This document shows positions 1 to 9,171 of a DNA stretch of 20,402 bases, piece by piece. Under the pieces are notes generated by a model. The model did not search any database. It was not told the DNA's origin and saw only the letters and a program-made list of their open reading frames with translations. This DNA is from Heterostelium album PN500 (taxonomy: Eukaryota > Evosea > Eumycetozoa > Acytosteliales > Acytosteliaceae): assembly GCF_000004825.1 (NCBI RefSeq), contig NW_008805099.1, forward strand, positions 1 through 20,402, written 5' to 3'. The position numbers were made by a program, and so were the translations under genes. Positions within the stretch are counted from its first letter, which is position 1; the number at the start of each line of letters is the position of its first letter.

Positions 1-174
1 TTTATTTTTCAAAAAATTAATATTTTTATCTTGAACTTTACGTTCGTTCTTTAATTCATTTAATTTAATTTTTATTAGATTTTTGTTTAAACTATTTTTG
101 TTAAGATTAATTAGTTTGTGTATATCATTATTAACTTTTACTGATATTATTGATTCAATCTGTTTGGCTTTGAT
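1..174 (-). other. Possible partial exon running off the left edge
   Basis: On the minus strand a frame with no stop runs from position 174 to the window edge, 58 codons. It begins inside the left arm of the inverted repeat and crosses its outer boundary at 150 without a break. The translation is rich in Lys, Asn, Ile and Leu and looks helical or coiled-coil-like, but such composition is expected from AT-rich DNA by chance. No ATG start is seen, so this would be an internal or last exon. The other frame of the arm, which starts with an ATG at 230, stops at 147-149 just past the boundary. I do not recognise a family. It may be only chance openness. Confidence 0.25.
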
Positions 175-537
175 TCATATAGTGATTGACAGTACTCCTG
201 ATTGTTATTATTATTGTTATTTATGTCCATAGTAGTTAATAATAATATATGATTAATTAAATAAAGTATTTAGTTTTGTTTATAGATTTAGTTTTATTTA
301 TTAATTTAATGTTAGATCTTCTGTCTATCTTTCTTGTCTTTCTGTATCTCTATCTGGGATATTTATATCTGTTGTTTGTTGGTATTTTACATTATTATTC
401 CGAATTGTAGTATAGTTGATTCGTTGAATATAATAAAATCATCTGGATGATTTGTATGCTGGATTATATGTTGAATATAATTATCTGAATTGTAATATTA
501 ATTATTGGGTTAATTGTATATTGATATGTTGGTAGTT
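150..537 (+). repeat. Left arm of a 388-base perfect inverted repeat
   Basis: Read in reverse complement, this segment matches 2098-2485 base for base as far as I can check by eye, and both arms have the same length. The match stops at 149/2486 outside and at 538/2097 inside. On its minus strand the arm has a small ATG-initiated frame (230 down to 147) starting Met-Asp-Ile followed by seven Asn, reading outward. Arms this long and identical in such AT-rich DNA mean either a recent duplication, conversion between arms, or an assembly palindrome. Confidence 0.93.
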
Positions 538-751
538 CACTGCGATTGTTTCGTAGTTGTCATGGGCACCACACAAATCAGTGTGTGAAAAAAGTTTTTC
601 ACTTTTGAAACGTGCATTTTGATCATAGTAAAAATTTAAGGTGTGCTAGTGTGGTTATCATTTTTTTACAATTTGTCGAGATTTTTACCACATTAATTTT
701 AAAAATTTATTTTGATGACTCGAACCAAAAAAAAAAAAAAAAATGATCATT

Positions 752-784
752 TCAAACAATAGTTATTTAATTTGAGATAGTCAA
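752..784 (+). repeat. 33-base direct repeat, first copy
   Basis: The 33-base sequence here recurs exactly at 865-897, 113 bases downstream, inside the element. A diverged partial copy of its second half lies between them at roughly 800-825. This suggests local tandem duplication in the interior. Confidence 0.8.
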
Positions 785-864
785 TTAATAATAATATTTA
801 AGATTTAATTTAAGATAGTCAATTAATAGTTATTTATTATCGATTTGCAGATTTGATAGCAATA

Positions 865-897
865 TCAAACAATAGTTATTTAATTTGAGATAGTCAA
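865..897 (+). repeat. 33-base direct repeat, second copy
   Basis: Exact copy of 752-784. It ends where an Asn-rich open frame begins: frame open from 884, stop at 1214-1216. That frame has an Asn-rich part followed by a Gln-rich part, with an internal ATG at 1055. The frame looks like low-complexity coding sequence typical of these genomes, but has no clear start. Confidence 0.8.
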
Positions 898-1094
898 CAG
901 TAACATTAACAATAACAATAACAATAACTTCACTTATAGCAATAACAATATTAATTATAATAATAATAATAATAACAATAATAACAATAATTACTATAAC
1001 AATAGTTTTTTTAATTTAAATCATCCATTTATTAGTTATTTGGAGAGTCAAGATATGGAGATCGAATATCTTTCTCAGCAGATATTGCTACTAA

Positions 1095-1588
1095 ACCAAC
1101 AAACACTACAAATGCGACCAACGAACCAACAACAACAATATCAACATCAACAGCAGCAACAACTCAAATTACAGCAACTACAACCACAGAACAACAACGA
1201 TCGTTCGAACTTCTGAAATACAACAAAGACAAACAACACAAAGAGAGAGAAGAATAATCGATCATCTGATGTTCGCCCATCGTTATTCCAAAATGGACAA
1301 AAAAGTCTTTGCTAAATCAAATAGTATGTCATTCCAGTGTATATTTAATTGATGTTTAGAATGTGAACTAACAAAAAAAAAAAAATAGATGGTGTCGATA
1401 TAGCACTTGGTGGGAAGCTACAATAACAAACATTGTATAGTATAATCAATAATTCATTTGAAAACAGTATCAAATTCAAACAAGGTGGTGAAAAGATACA
1501 AAAGACAAATGAAACTGACATTGTAGAGATCGATGATGCATTGACGATCTTTTGCAATAGTAGATTCAACTACGAGACATGTCTATGA
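1095..1588 (+). pseudogene. Two-exon gene relic inside the inverted-repeat element
   Basis: A frame open from 1095 reaches 1338, where a GT donor follows. Removing 1339-1388 (50 bases, GT-AG, oligo-A before the acceptor) joins it in phase to 1389-1588. The second part has a single in-frame TAA at 1424-1426 and otherwise continues to a natural TGA at 1586-1588. After that stop the translation is balanced, with a stretch reading DIVEIDDALTIFCNSRFNYE, unlike the low-complexity surroundings. The preceding Gln-rich frame (884-1216) may be an earlier part of the same gene displaced by a frameshift. I do not recognise the family. Alternatives are a live gene with another exon structure, or chance frames. 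Confidence 0.4.
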
Positions 1589-2097
1589 ATGCAATATTGG
1601 TATGTTTACATTTAAAAGCTTTATCTTCTGAATAAATACTAATATAGTAATTATGATTAACAAAAAAATAAATATTCTCATTTATAATATAGATTATCTA
1701 TAAAATCGTTGCAAGTGTTCTTTTTAAAGTTATTTTTTCTCATTAAAAAATAAATTGTCGTAACAACTACGAATTTAATGTGTAAAAAAGGGCATAACGA
1801 ATCCCATTCGTAGTATGCTTTTTCATACAAATTTTTTTTTTTTTGCATTTATTGAGTTGAATACTATGTAAAAACTTCGTAACAACTACGAAAAAATTGT
1901 AGTGCTTTAGAGAGAACAATATTCTAAACGCCTTAGAGACAGTTACCGATCCACATCACCGCAATAAACTTATGTCAAAGTACCATAAGATCAAATCCAA
2001 CACCGCTGTATTCTTCTTGAATACTTCTTTTTAAGAAAGAGGAGTGTTATCCAATAATATTAGATAATATAGATAATTAACACAATATTGTCTATTC

Positions 2098-2485
2098 AAC
2101 TACCAACATATCAATATACAATTAACCCAATAATTAATATTACAATTCAGATAATTATATTCAACATATAATCCAGCATACAAATCATCCAGATGATTTT
2201 ATTATATTCAACGAATCAACTATACTACAATTCGGAATAATAATGTAAAATACCAACAAACAACAGATATAAATATCCCAGATAGAGATACAGAAAGACA
2301 AGAAAGATAGACAGAAGATCTAACATTAAATTAATAAATAAAACTAAATCTATAAACAAAACTAAATACTTTATTTAATTAATCATATATTATTATTAAC
2401 TACTATGGACATAAATAACAATAATAATAACAATCAGGAGTACTGTCAATCACTATATGAATCAAAGCCAAACAGATTGAATCAA
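2098..2485 (-). repeat. Right arm of the 388-base inverted repeat
   Basis: This is the reverse complement of 150-537. The same small frame reads outward here on the plus strand from an ATG at 2405, and runs past the arm boundary to a stop at 2519-2521, giving 38 codons with a seven-Asn run near the start. The copy in the left arm stops just outside its boundary, so the two versions have different C-termini supplied by flanking DNA. Whether either is expressed cannot be told. Confidence 0.93.
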
Positions 2486-3257
2486 GTATTCCTCAACCAA
2501 GGTTATTGGACATCCTATTAATTGTTTTCTTTTAAATCAATTTAAATGTATATAAATAAAAAATATTGCACATTAATTTTTGTTTTTTAATTTTTTTAAA
2601 ATGGTAAATGTTTCAATTTTTTTCTAATAATTAATCTTTAACCAAGATCTATCTTAGAATATATTTATTAGTTTCTATAACTAATAAATGTATTACTGTT
2701 TGATATTTTGAAACCTCTGTCCGTTTTTGCAGATAGTGTGTTAACCGCCAAGAAAAACAGTGTCACCTTCTCTGGCAGAGTCGACTCTGAGAGACTAGGC
2801 GAGTTGCATCAGTTTTGTAATGGCAACCTATCTGCTACCAAATCTCGCAAGGTAACTGCTTTCTTCCCGGAGTTTAACTTTATCAGAGTCTCGGCGCTTG
2901 CATCTAAAGATTGTTTCGAGGCTGTAGCAAATGAGTTCGACGAAAATGGTATCGAGAGAATGTTCGGTCACGCCCCACTTCACTTCAGTCATAGCTCGAC
3001 CAAGTTAGTGACAAATGATGTCAGCAAACCTATCTGGAAAACGTCGTCATGGTACCTGTTTCCTAATGACAAAATCTTCAAAGGCATCGATGCCAAGGAT
3101 GAGAAATCAGGTTTTAAGTGCACACTCATACCATACAAGCCACCCCCTGCTAAACCTGCACCGGTTACTGGCAATGCTCTGAAACCAACCTCTGCTGTTG
3201 TAAAGTCTGACTCCACTGCTGTATCGGTGAATGCATCAGGTAGCAACCCTGTGGTCG

Positions 3258-3270
3258 ACAAGATATTTGT
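3258..3270 (+). repeat. Target site duplication, left copy (13 bases)
   Basis: ACAAGATATTTGT occurs here and again at 3570-3582, directly flanking the inserted segment. The host frame is restored in phase when one copy and the insert are removed, which supports the reading as a target duplication. Confidence 0.85.
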
Positions 3271-3569
3271 TTTTTTTTTTTTTTTTTTTGCAAAAAAAAG
3301 ATTTGTTGGCTCATGATCAGTCAACAAATTGCAGGTATTGATATTAACCTGCTAGTTCGTGTTTTATATTATATATACATTCTCACACAGGCCGTGAGAA
3401 ATAGCCAATAAAATATTATTATTATTATTATTATTGTTTATAGTTATTATTAATTAATAAGTTGAGTAGCATTAGGATAGGATAGATCTAACAGTAGTTG
3501 AGTGTTGATGAACAACAGTATAAAGTGGTGGCACGTAGTTGGAAGGATTTAGATTCCAATCAGATTTAA
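3271..3569 (-). mobile_element. SINE-like retroposon with poly(A) tail
   Basis: A 19-base T run (3271-3289) abuts the left target duplication, so on the minus strand this is a 280-base body ending in a poly(A) tail. It is flanked by a 13-base duplication, the signature of target-primed reverse transcription. The body has no substantial open frame. Three stem-loops lie in its tail-proximal half: 3301-3308 with 3322-3329 (8 pairs), 3331-3336 with 3347-3352 (6 pairs), and 3380-3386 with 3394-3400 (7 pairs). I found no convincing split A/B-box promoter and no tRNA, 5S or 7SL likeness. It also carries an ATT repeat at about 3415-3434. It may be a SINE mobilised by a tRNA-targeting LINE, or a processed copy of a structured RNA. 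Confidence 0.75.
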
Positions 3570-3582
3570 ACAAGATATTTGT
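3570..3582 (+). repeat. Target site duplication, right copy (13 bases)
   Basis: Second copy of the 13-base sequence at 3258-3270, at the end of the insert opposite the poly(A) tail. Confidence 0.85.
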
Positions 3583-3677
3583 AATTTTAATCGCTGCAAA
3601 AGCTATCCAAAAAAAAAAAAAAATTAAATTTTGAATATTGAAAAATTAATACTGCTTGCGGACATGATTTTTTAAAA

Positions 3678-3749
3678 AGGTAACAGGCGGGATTGAACCG
3701 TCGACCAAAGGATTTGCAGTCCTCTACTCTACCACTGAGCTATGTCACC
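3678..3749 (-). tRNA. tRNA-Cys (anticodon GCA)
   Basis: The reverse complement folds as a 72-base cloverleaf. A seven-pair acceptor stem (GGTGACA with TGTTACC, one G-T) is followed by discriminator T73, as usual for Cys. The D arm is GCTC-AGTGGTA-GAGT, and the anticodon loop CTGCAAA gives GCA. The T loop reads TTCAATC, and its stem has one A-C mismatch. There is no intron. An oligo-T terminator follows immediately at 3673-3677 when read on the minus strand. CCA is not encoded, as normal in eukaryotes. The gene should be functional. Its downstream side faces the retroelement-like frame about 55 bases away. Confidence 0.95.
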
Positions 3750-3787
3750 TTTTGATGTGTTCTTAACCACATTTTCCCCGTTCTTAA

Positions 3788-3849
3788 AAAGGAGATTGTA
3801 AAATGGGGATTAAATGATTTGCAGTCCTCTACTCTACCACTGATCTATT
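3788..3849 (-). pseudogene. Decayed tandem copy of the tRNA-Cys gene
   Basis: From about 3814 to 3846 the sequence repeats the D arm and anticodon arm of the tRNA-Cys gene some 100 bases away, including the GCA anticodon, with only one substitution in the core. The acceptor stem no longer pairs and the variable loop and most of the T arm are lost, leaving a GGGGATT remnant. The A/G-rich bases on its low-coordinate side also resemble the tRNA flank, which points to tandem duplication rather than retroposition. It should not yield tRNA. Confidence 0.85.
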
Positions 3850-4198
3850 GTTCAAATTTTTTGAAAAACTATTCTTATTTAATTGTAAATTCTTTATTTA
3901 TATGTGATTAAAAAGGAACTCTTTTTTACAACATTAATTTTTTAAAAATTGTATTTTTTTTTAATAAACCTGTTGATTTAAAAAAAAAAAAGTTTTTGTA
4001 AATTTTTTAAAGATAAAGAGTTGATAAAAATTTTAATTATTTATTTAAACATAAAGGTTATGAATAATAATAATAAATAATAATAATAATAACATTAATA
4101 ATAATACAAATAATAATAATACAAATAATAATAATAATGTAAATCATTTAACTGGTAATAATTTTAAGAAATCATCAGAATTTGAAGATGCACTTTCA

Positions 4199-7100
4199 AT
4201 GTGCTTTAAATTGATAGATCCAACAAATTGTTCATCATCTCAAACAGATTTAAGGTTAGATATCTTTATATGAGAATTCATTGTCTTGTTGATAATGTTT
4301 TGTAGTTGTATATCTTTTTTTATTTTTTAGTTGTTGTTGTTTTGTATAAATTTGTTGTTATTGTTTGTTTAAATGATTATAATTAACTCTACCTCTTATA
4401 ACTCTATTTTTTTCTTTATTATTATATAATTAATGTATATATATATTTATATTCATCTTGTATGTTTTACTATTCTTCTGTCTGTTTGTTTTAAAATGCT
4501 GTTTTGGTAGTAGTAATTTAGTGAAAGGGTAATGTTAAGGAATTTCATTTAATTAATATGATAGGATTGTGTGATGATTAATTAAAATATAATATTGCAA
4601 CTATATAGTCATACTCTACTCTAATCTATAATAGATTTTGCTTCTATGTTTAATTTTAACATAGATTGTGACGATCTAATATAGTGTCAAAGTAGTAGAA
4701 TTAATATAGTATTTACTAATGAGTTACTAAATATTTAAACTAAATCTAAATCTAAACTAAACTATCTCTTTAATTCATTATCATATAAACAAACTATTTA
4801 TACTAATGGATAATTGATCAACCAAAAAGTAGAACCTTTGTTTTTTTTTAAACAAACTATTAATTAGTATTAATTCAATTACATGATGTAATTTAAAACA
4901 AAGGTTTACTTATGTTAGAGTTGACTATCTATATTTATAAATACTATTTTGTTTATCAATGTTTATTGAATTGAGTTATTTTCATTATCTATATCTAAAT
5001 ATAATTATTTATATATTATATATAATCCTTCTTTGATTTAAACAAAAAACAGAACAAACAAAACAAAACAAAACAATGATTTATCTTTATATATGATTTA
5101 AATGATTATTTATATATATATATAATTATCTATTTATTAATTACTGGATACAATTACTAACCATTAATTTTGTAAATATAGTGTTGTAAAGACAGCGGTA
5201 TTATCATTGGTGGATCTATCGATTTCACAATATTCAAGTTCAACACTTCGCATCAATATATTCTCAAAGCTGCTAGAGATCATACAGTCACCGCTCATCT
5301 ATAGAAAGCCTGTGATACGTGCGGCTATAAGTGCACTTGGTTCGATAGTGTGCCATGAAGAGTCACTCGTAAACCAGACAATTACATTCCTCGCCAAGAT
5401 TCTCGAGTTCAAGGGTGAGAGTTTACAATACCTAAAGAGAGTGTGCATCGGTGCTCTCGGTAGAATCGGTCGACGTTATCCTATCTACCAAAACATCCTA
5501 CTGATATCGCTCTTTGAGAAGTACTTTGACAACAACGTATCGAGTCAAGACGTTCTATGCGCAATCCTAGTGGCATTCGGCAGATTCTCACAAACCAACT
5601 CACAACTTCGTTCCATGTCGATGTGTAGATGGCTCGAAGCAATCGATAACCAACATCATCTCTTTAAAGCAGCCGGTATACAAGCATTAGGATATGCATC
5701 ATGTCCAACAGCAAGTAAGTATTTATTAACTATTAAATCATAATTTATATATCTAACTATTTTTATTATTATTATTAGATGTTGTAAATGATAAAGAAAT
5801 AGAAGCAATATGTTATAGTAAAGCAATTGGTTTGTTACAGTATCACAAGATGGATGATTATAAAGGTGATGAAGATAATGATCCTTGGAAACGTGAAGAG
5901 GTTTGTTTGGTGCAGGTCGCTGCTGCTAAAGCTCTGGGATTGTTGGTACGTTCGTGCCCAAGCGATTGGTTCCCAAAGTTGGCAAAGATCTTCAAGGCTA
6001 TACTCTCGTCACCTCGTTATCAGGGCGTTGTGAAAGCATCGGTTCTTCACACCTACGGACAAATCACCTACTATCTCAATGCATTGAGTTCACCATTCTT
6101 CAATCCACTCAAAGTATTACTCTTTGAATTGTCTGCCGATGACAATACAACTGTTTCCGCACCTTCTTGTTATGCACTTTCAAAGTTTGGATTATCACAT
6201 GAAGCCAACGTATGTTTAAAAAAAAAACTTATCAACTATAAACTAACAAAACAATTATTAATAATAACAAATTTAATCTTATTATTAGTATTTAGAAGTT
6301 AAAACTATTTTAAAATTAAAAATGTCGAATCTACATCAAGCTAAATCAGAGACTTTGGTTAATTATTTAAAGACTTGGTGCAAGATAATATCAAAGACAT
6401 ATAGACCGATTTTAAATCAATGTAGTACTATTATCAGCCCGTTGTATAGTGATCTATATGATCCAGACTCTGACTTGGCCAACAGTCTATCGCTACTAAA
6501 AGATAAGAACAAGGTTCACAATATCAATAGACAACCACAACAGAAACTACAGGACAACATGGCATTGCTAGACACTGCTTTCACCAACTTCCAGCATCTG
6601 GTGATCTTGGTTCAATGCTTCAGTCCTACCGTAGTACAAGCGATACTCTCACTTATCAAGAAACCATCACTCATCGATCAGACTGGTTTCAGAAAGGCGC
6701 TACGTGATAAGATCTTGATTCAACGATCGAAAGGATTCATGAGAAATGGTGAGGAAACCTATGAGAATGCACTAAAGGAACTGAGCAGTGATGTTACCAA
6801 GCGAAAGTCATTCATCCAATACTTAAAGACACCGGAACTACTAAACGATCCAGTGAAGCAGCATCCAAATCAAGCCGCTGCTTCTGCAGTACCGCTGACA
6901 AACATCACATTGCTTCCGCCTTCATCGCCACAGAAATCACTACTACTCAAACCACATGCTTCTATTCTGAGAGCAAAACCACCTGCTTCAAAGCCTGCAA
7001 CTACCTCTTCTTCAACTACCACTGCAACTGGCTCTACTCCAACACCTTTGGCTGCCTCTTCGATATTTGGTAAACCACTTGCATTGATTCAACAAACACC

Positions 7101-9171
7101 ACAACAACAACAACAATCAATAGCTAATGCCACACAACAATCATCAAACTCAACAACACATGCTGCAACCTCTAGAATATTCTGGCCTGAACAAGAATAT
7201 CTTTCAAGTCATCAATTGGTAGATACACAACAACAACAATCTATATCAGCAAAGATATCACCTGATAGTTTTGTCTTTGAGATTGAAGATGAACCAACTA
7301 CCACCAAACCATTAACTACAGCTCAATCAACAACATCACCTGTTACTAATTCAAATGGAATGACATCATTATTTAGTCCACTTCAACCAATATCAGAGGA
7401 TACAATATCTCTATCAAATTCGACACCATCACCTCCTATAGCCAAGATATCACCTACAATGATGTCTACGAAACCACCACAAGCAAACGCTTCAACACCT
7501 CCATTACAAACAGTTTCACCTCAACCAACTTCTCAAATTTTATTCCCAAGTATGAAAGCTGTAGAGGAAAGAGTACAACAACAATCAACTGCTACAACCA
7601 ATCTATTTGCTCCGTTACAGTTGATCGGCAACGCTGAATCATCTGTAAATATCTTTGATGATCATCAACTGACGGTTGGAGATGAGAGTGCCGGTGAAGA
7701 AGGTAAAGAGTTGGAAACCTCATCTTCACCATTTGTACAGAGTAGCGACACTGACGATGGGCTGGTGATTAGTGATGACGACAACGATGATGACGACGAC
7801 GACGACGACGATGAACTGGAAATCGACGAAGAAGACAAAGAAATTGGTGATGAAGAAGTGAGTGGCGATGACTCTAACCAACAAGCGACAACCGGCAGGA
7901 AGCGTGCATTCTCGTTGATTGATCAACTGGAAACAGAAGCGGAAAAAGATGCAGAGGAAATCAAACAACAGCTGCTACAACAACAAGATTCGACCACAGC
8001 AGATTCTGGAGAAGCAAAGACCGATCCTGATAAACCAGTTAAACTTTCAAGAAAACAACGTAAACTACTAAAGAATGCCAAGAAACAAAAGAAGAACCAA
8101 GAGAAGTTGGCCAAGAGAAAGATTGCATTTGCATACAAACAAGAGAAACAACAACTTAAACAAAAAGAGAAACAGCTACAACAACAACAACAGCCACTTA
8201 AGAAACAAAAGAAAGGAGGACAACAATCAGCCAACAACAATGAACCATCGAATTTATATGTCGGTATTAATTTTAGCGAAAAGAAACAACAACCACAAGT
8301 ACTATGTCAATTCTATAAACTTGGAATGTGTAACAAGGGTGATGAATGTACATTCAAACATGAAGGACCTGTTCCAGAAAAGAAGATTGAACTCTGCAAG
8401 TTCTTCAAGATGGGATCGTGTCTAAAAGGTTCAGAATGTACCTTTTCACATGACCTCAAACTTGACCCTTGCAAATTCTTTAATGGCCCTGCTGGTTGCA
8501 CCAACAAAGATTGTCCTTACGGTCATTTCTATAGTCAAGAATTACAACAACAGCTACTACAACAACAACAACAAAATCAACAAAATCAACAACAAAGTCA
8601 GCAACAACAAGATAACAGCTTAAATGATAATTATTATAGTAATTTAGGTAGTGAAGATACTGTTAGTAATTTAATGGATTTTAGTAATAATACTAAATCT
8701 ATAAATAACAATAACAATAGCATTACAAATAATAATAACTCTATTATGAATAGTAATATGATAGGTATGACTAATAATAATAATAATTTCAATAACTTTA
8801 ATACCAATAACTTTAATAACAATAATAACTACAACAATGGTCTATTTAATAACTTTGGTAATCAACTTCAAAATAACAATAATAATCAATATATGAATAA
8901 CAATCAAAATAATAGAATGACAAATACAATCAATCAGTTTGGTATAGATCCAAGAAGAGGTAAATCAACAAATGCTAATCAACAACAGAATCGACAAGCA
9001 TTCTCAAATTTCAATCAACAAGCACAACAACAAACGATGAACCAGCAACACTCTCCAATCCTTCAAGGACAACAACAACAAATAATAAGTCCTACATCAA
9101 TGGTTTCGCAAAATCAACAACAACAACAACAACAACAACAACAAATCAATCCAATCTATAAGAGAATATAA
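4199..9171 (+). CDS. HEAT/ARM-like protein with three C-terminal CCCH zinc fingers
   Basis: Exons are 4199-4254, 5182-5714, 5779-6209 and 6289-9171, giving 1300 residues with all introns GT-AG. Residues of about 20-500 form a helical, HEAT/ARM-like region. A Ser/Thr/Pro/Gln-rich linker follows, then an Asp/Glu run near 835-870 and a Lys-rich probable nuclear signal at 925-985. Three CCCH fingers lie at 1013-1086: two CX7CX5CX3H and one CX8CX4CX3H. A Gln/Asn-rich tail ends the protein. The close spacing and CKFF-type sequence match the ZC3H4/ZC3H6/Suppressor-of-sable group, which acts in nuclear RNA surveillance and early transcription termination, so an RNA-binding nuclear role is inferred. 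The helical half is not assigned to a known family. The start is uncertain: coding continues upstream through a poly-Asn stretch to an ATG at 4060 that is one base out of frame. AATAAA-type signals follow the stop. Confidence 0.8.
4255..5181 (+). other. First intron of the zinc-finger gene, 927 bases
   Basis: Donor GTTAGA and acceptor AATATAG join Ser codon halves in phase. Most introns in this window are 50-190 bases, so this one is five times or more longer. It holds no coding frame I can support. A 12-pair inverted repeat (4833-4844 with 4895-4906) encloses a smaller palindrome near 4880-4896. The rest is AT-rich with no known element recognised. An internal promoter or small RNA is possible but unsupported. 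Confidence 0.6.

Larger units (their letters stand above)
150..2485. mobile_element. TIR-bounded element or fold-back structure, 2.3 kb
   Basis: Two perfect 388-base arms enclose 1,560 bases, the layout of a non-autonomous DNA transposon with long terminal inverted repeats or of a fold-back element. Dictyostelid DIRS-type elements also have inverted terminal repeats of about this size, but full ones are several kilobases longer and encode reverse transcriptase and tyrosine recombinase, neither of which I see here. No transposase is recognised. The only candidate target duplication is TATT at 145-148 and 2487-2490, one base outside the arms, which is too short to count for much. An assembly fold-back remains possible. 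Confidence 0.55.
2681..3634 (+). pseudogene. Interrupted high-GC open frame, probably retroelement-derived
   Basis: A frame without ATG at its head is open from 2681 and reads through to 3270. Dropping the insertion 3271-3569 and one 13-base duplicate joins it in phase to 3583-3634, where it stops at TGA. The reading frame is therefore intact apart from the insertion. GC content is near 45 percent by eye, far above its surroundings, and codon choice differs from the neighbouring genes. The C-terminal part has a Pro/Ala/Lys-rich stretch. A run of 15 A (3609-3623) ends it, about 55 bases from the 3' end of a tRNA-Cys gene. Several dictyostelid retroelements target tRNA flanks, so I infer a truncated retroelement protein fragment. 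No reverse transcriptase, integrase or zinc knuckle is seen, and a horizontally acquired or host gene is not excluded. Confidence 0.45.

Noticed and set aside
1345-1569. 74-codon minus-strand frame inside the inverted-repeat element
   Set aside because: It is antisense to the plus-strand gene relic, is hydrophobic only because its complement is Asn/Lys/Glu-rich, and has no supporting features.
1755-1895. Repeated GTAACAACTACGAA and its inverted fragment in the element interior
   Set aside because: Two short copies plus a nine-base inverse are noted, but they are too few and short to call an array or binding-site cluster.
3271-3316. Poly-Phe C-terminus of the high-GC frame
   Set aside because: The T run is the complement of the retroposon poly(A) tail, and the host frame resumes in phase after the second target duplication.
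3540-3568. A/B-box-like words on the plus strand at the end of the SINE-like insert
   Set aside because: TGGCACGTAGTTGG and GATTTAGATTCC loosely recall polymerase III boxes, but they lie next to each other instead of 30-60 bases apart and on the strand opposite to the poly(A) tail.
4070-4140. AAT/ACA repeats taken for a satellite or CRISPR-like array
   Set aside because: They are imperfect Asn codon runs continuous with exon 1 of the zinc-finger gene. There are no spacers, and this is eukaryotic nuclear DNA.
7726-8822. Minus-strand open frames within the zinc-finger gene
   Set aside because: They are complements of poly-Asp, poly-Gln and poly-Asn codon runs of the true gene, giving Val-, Cys- and Leu-rich shadows.
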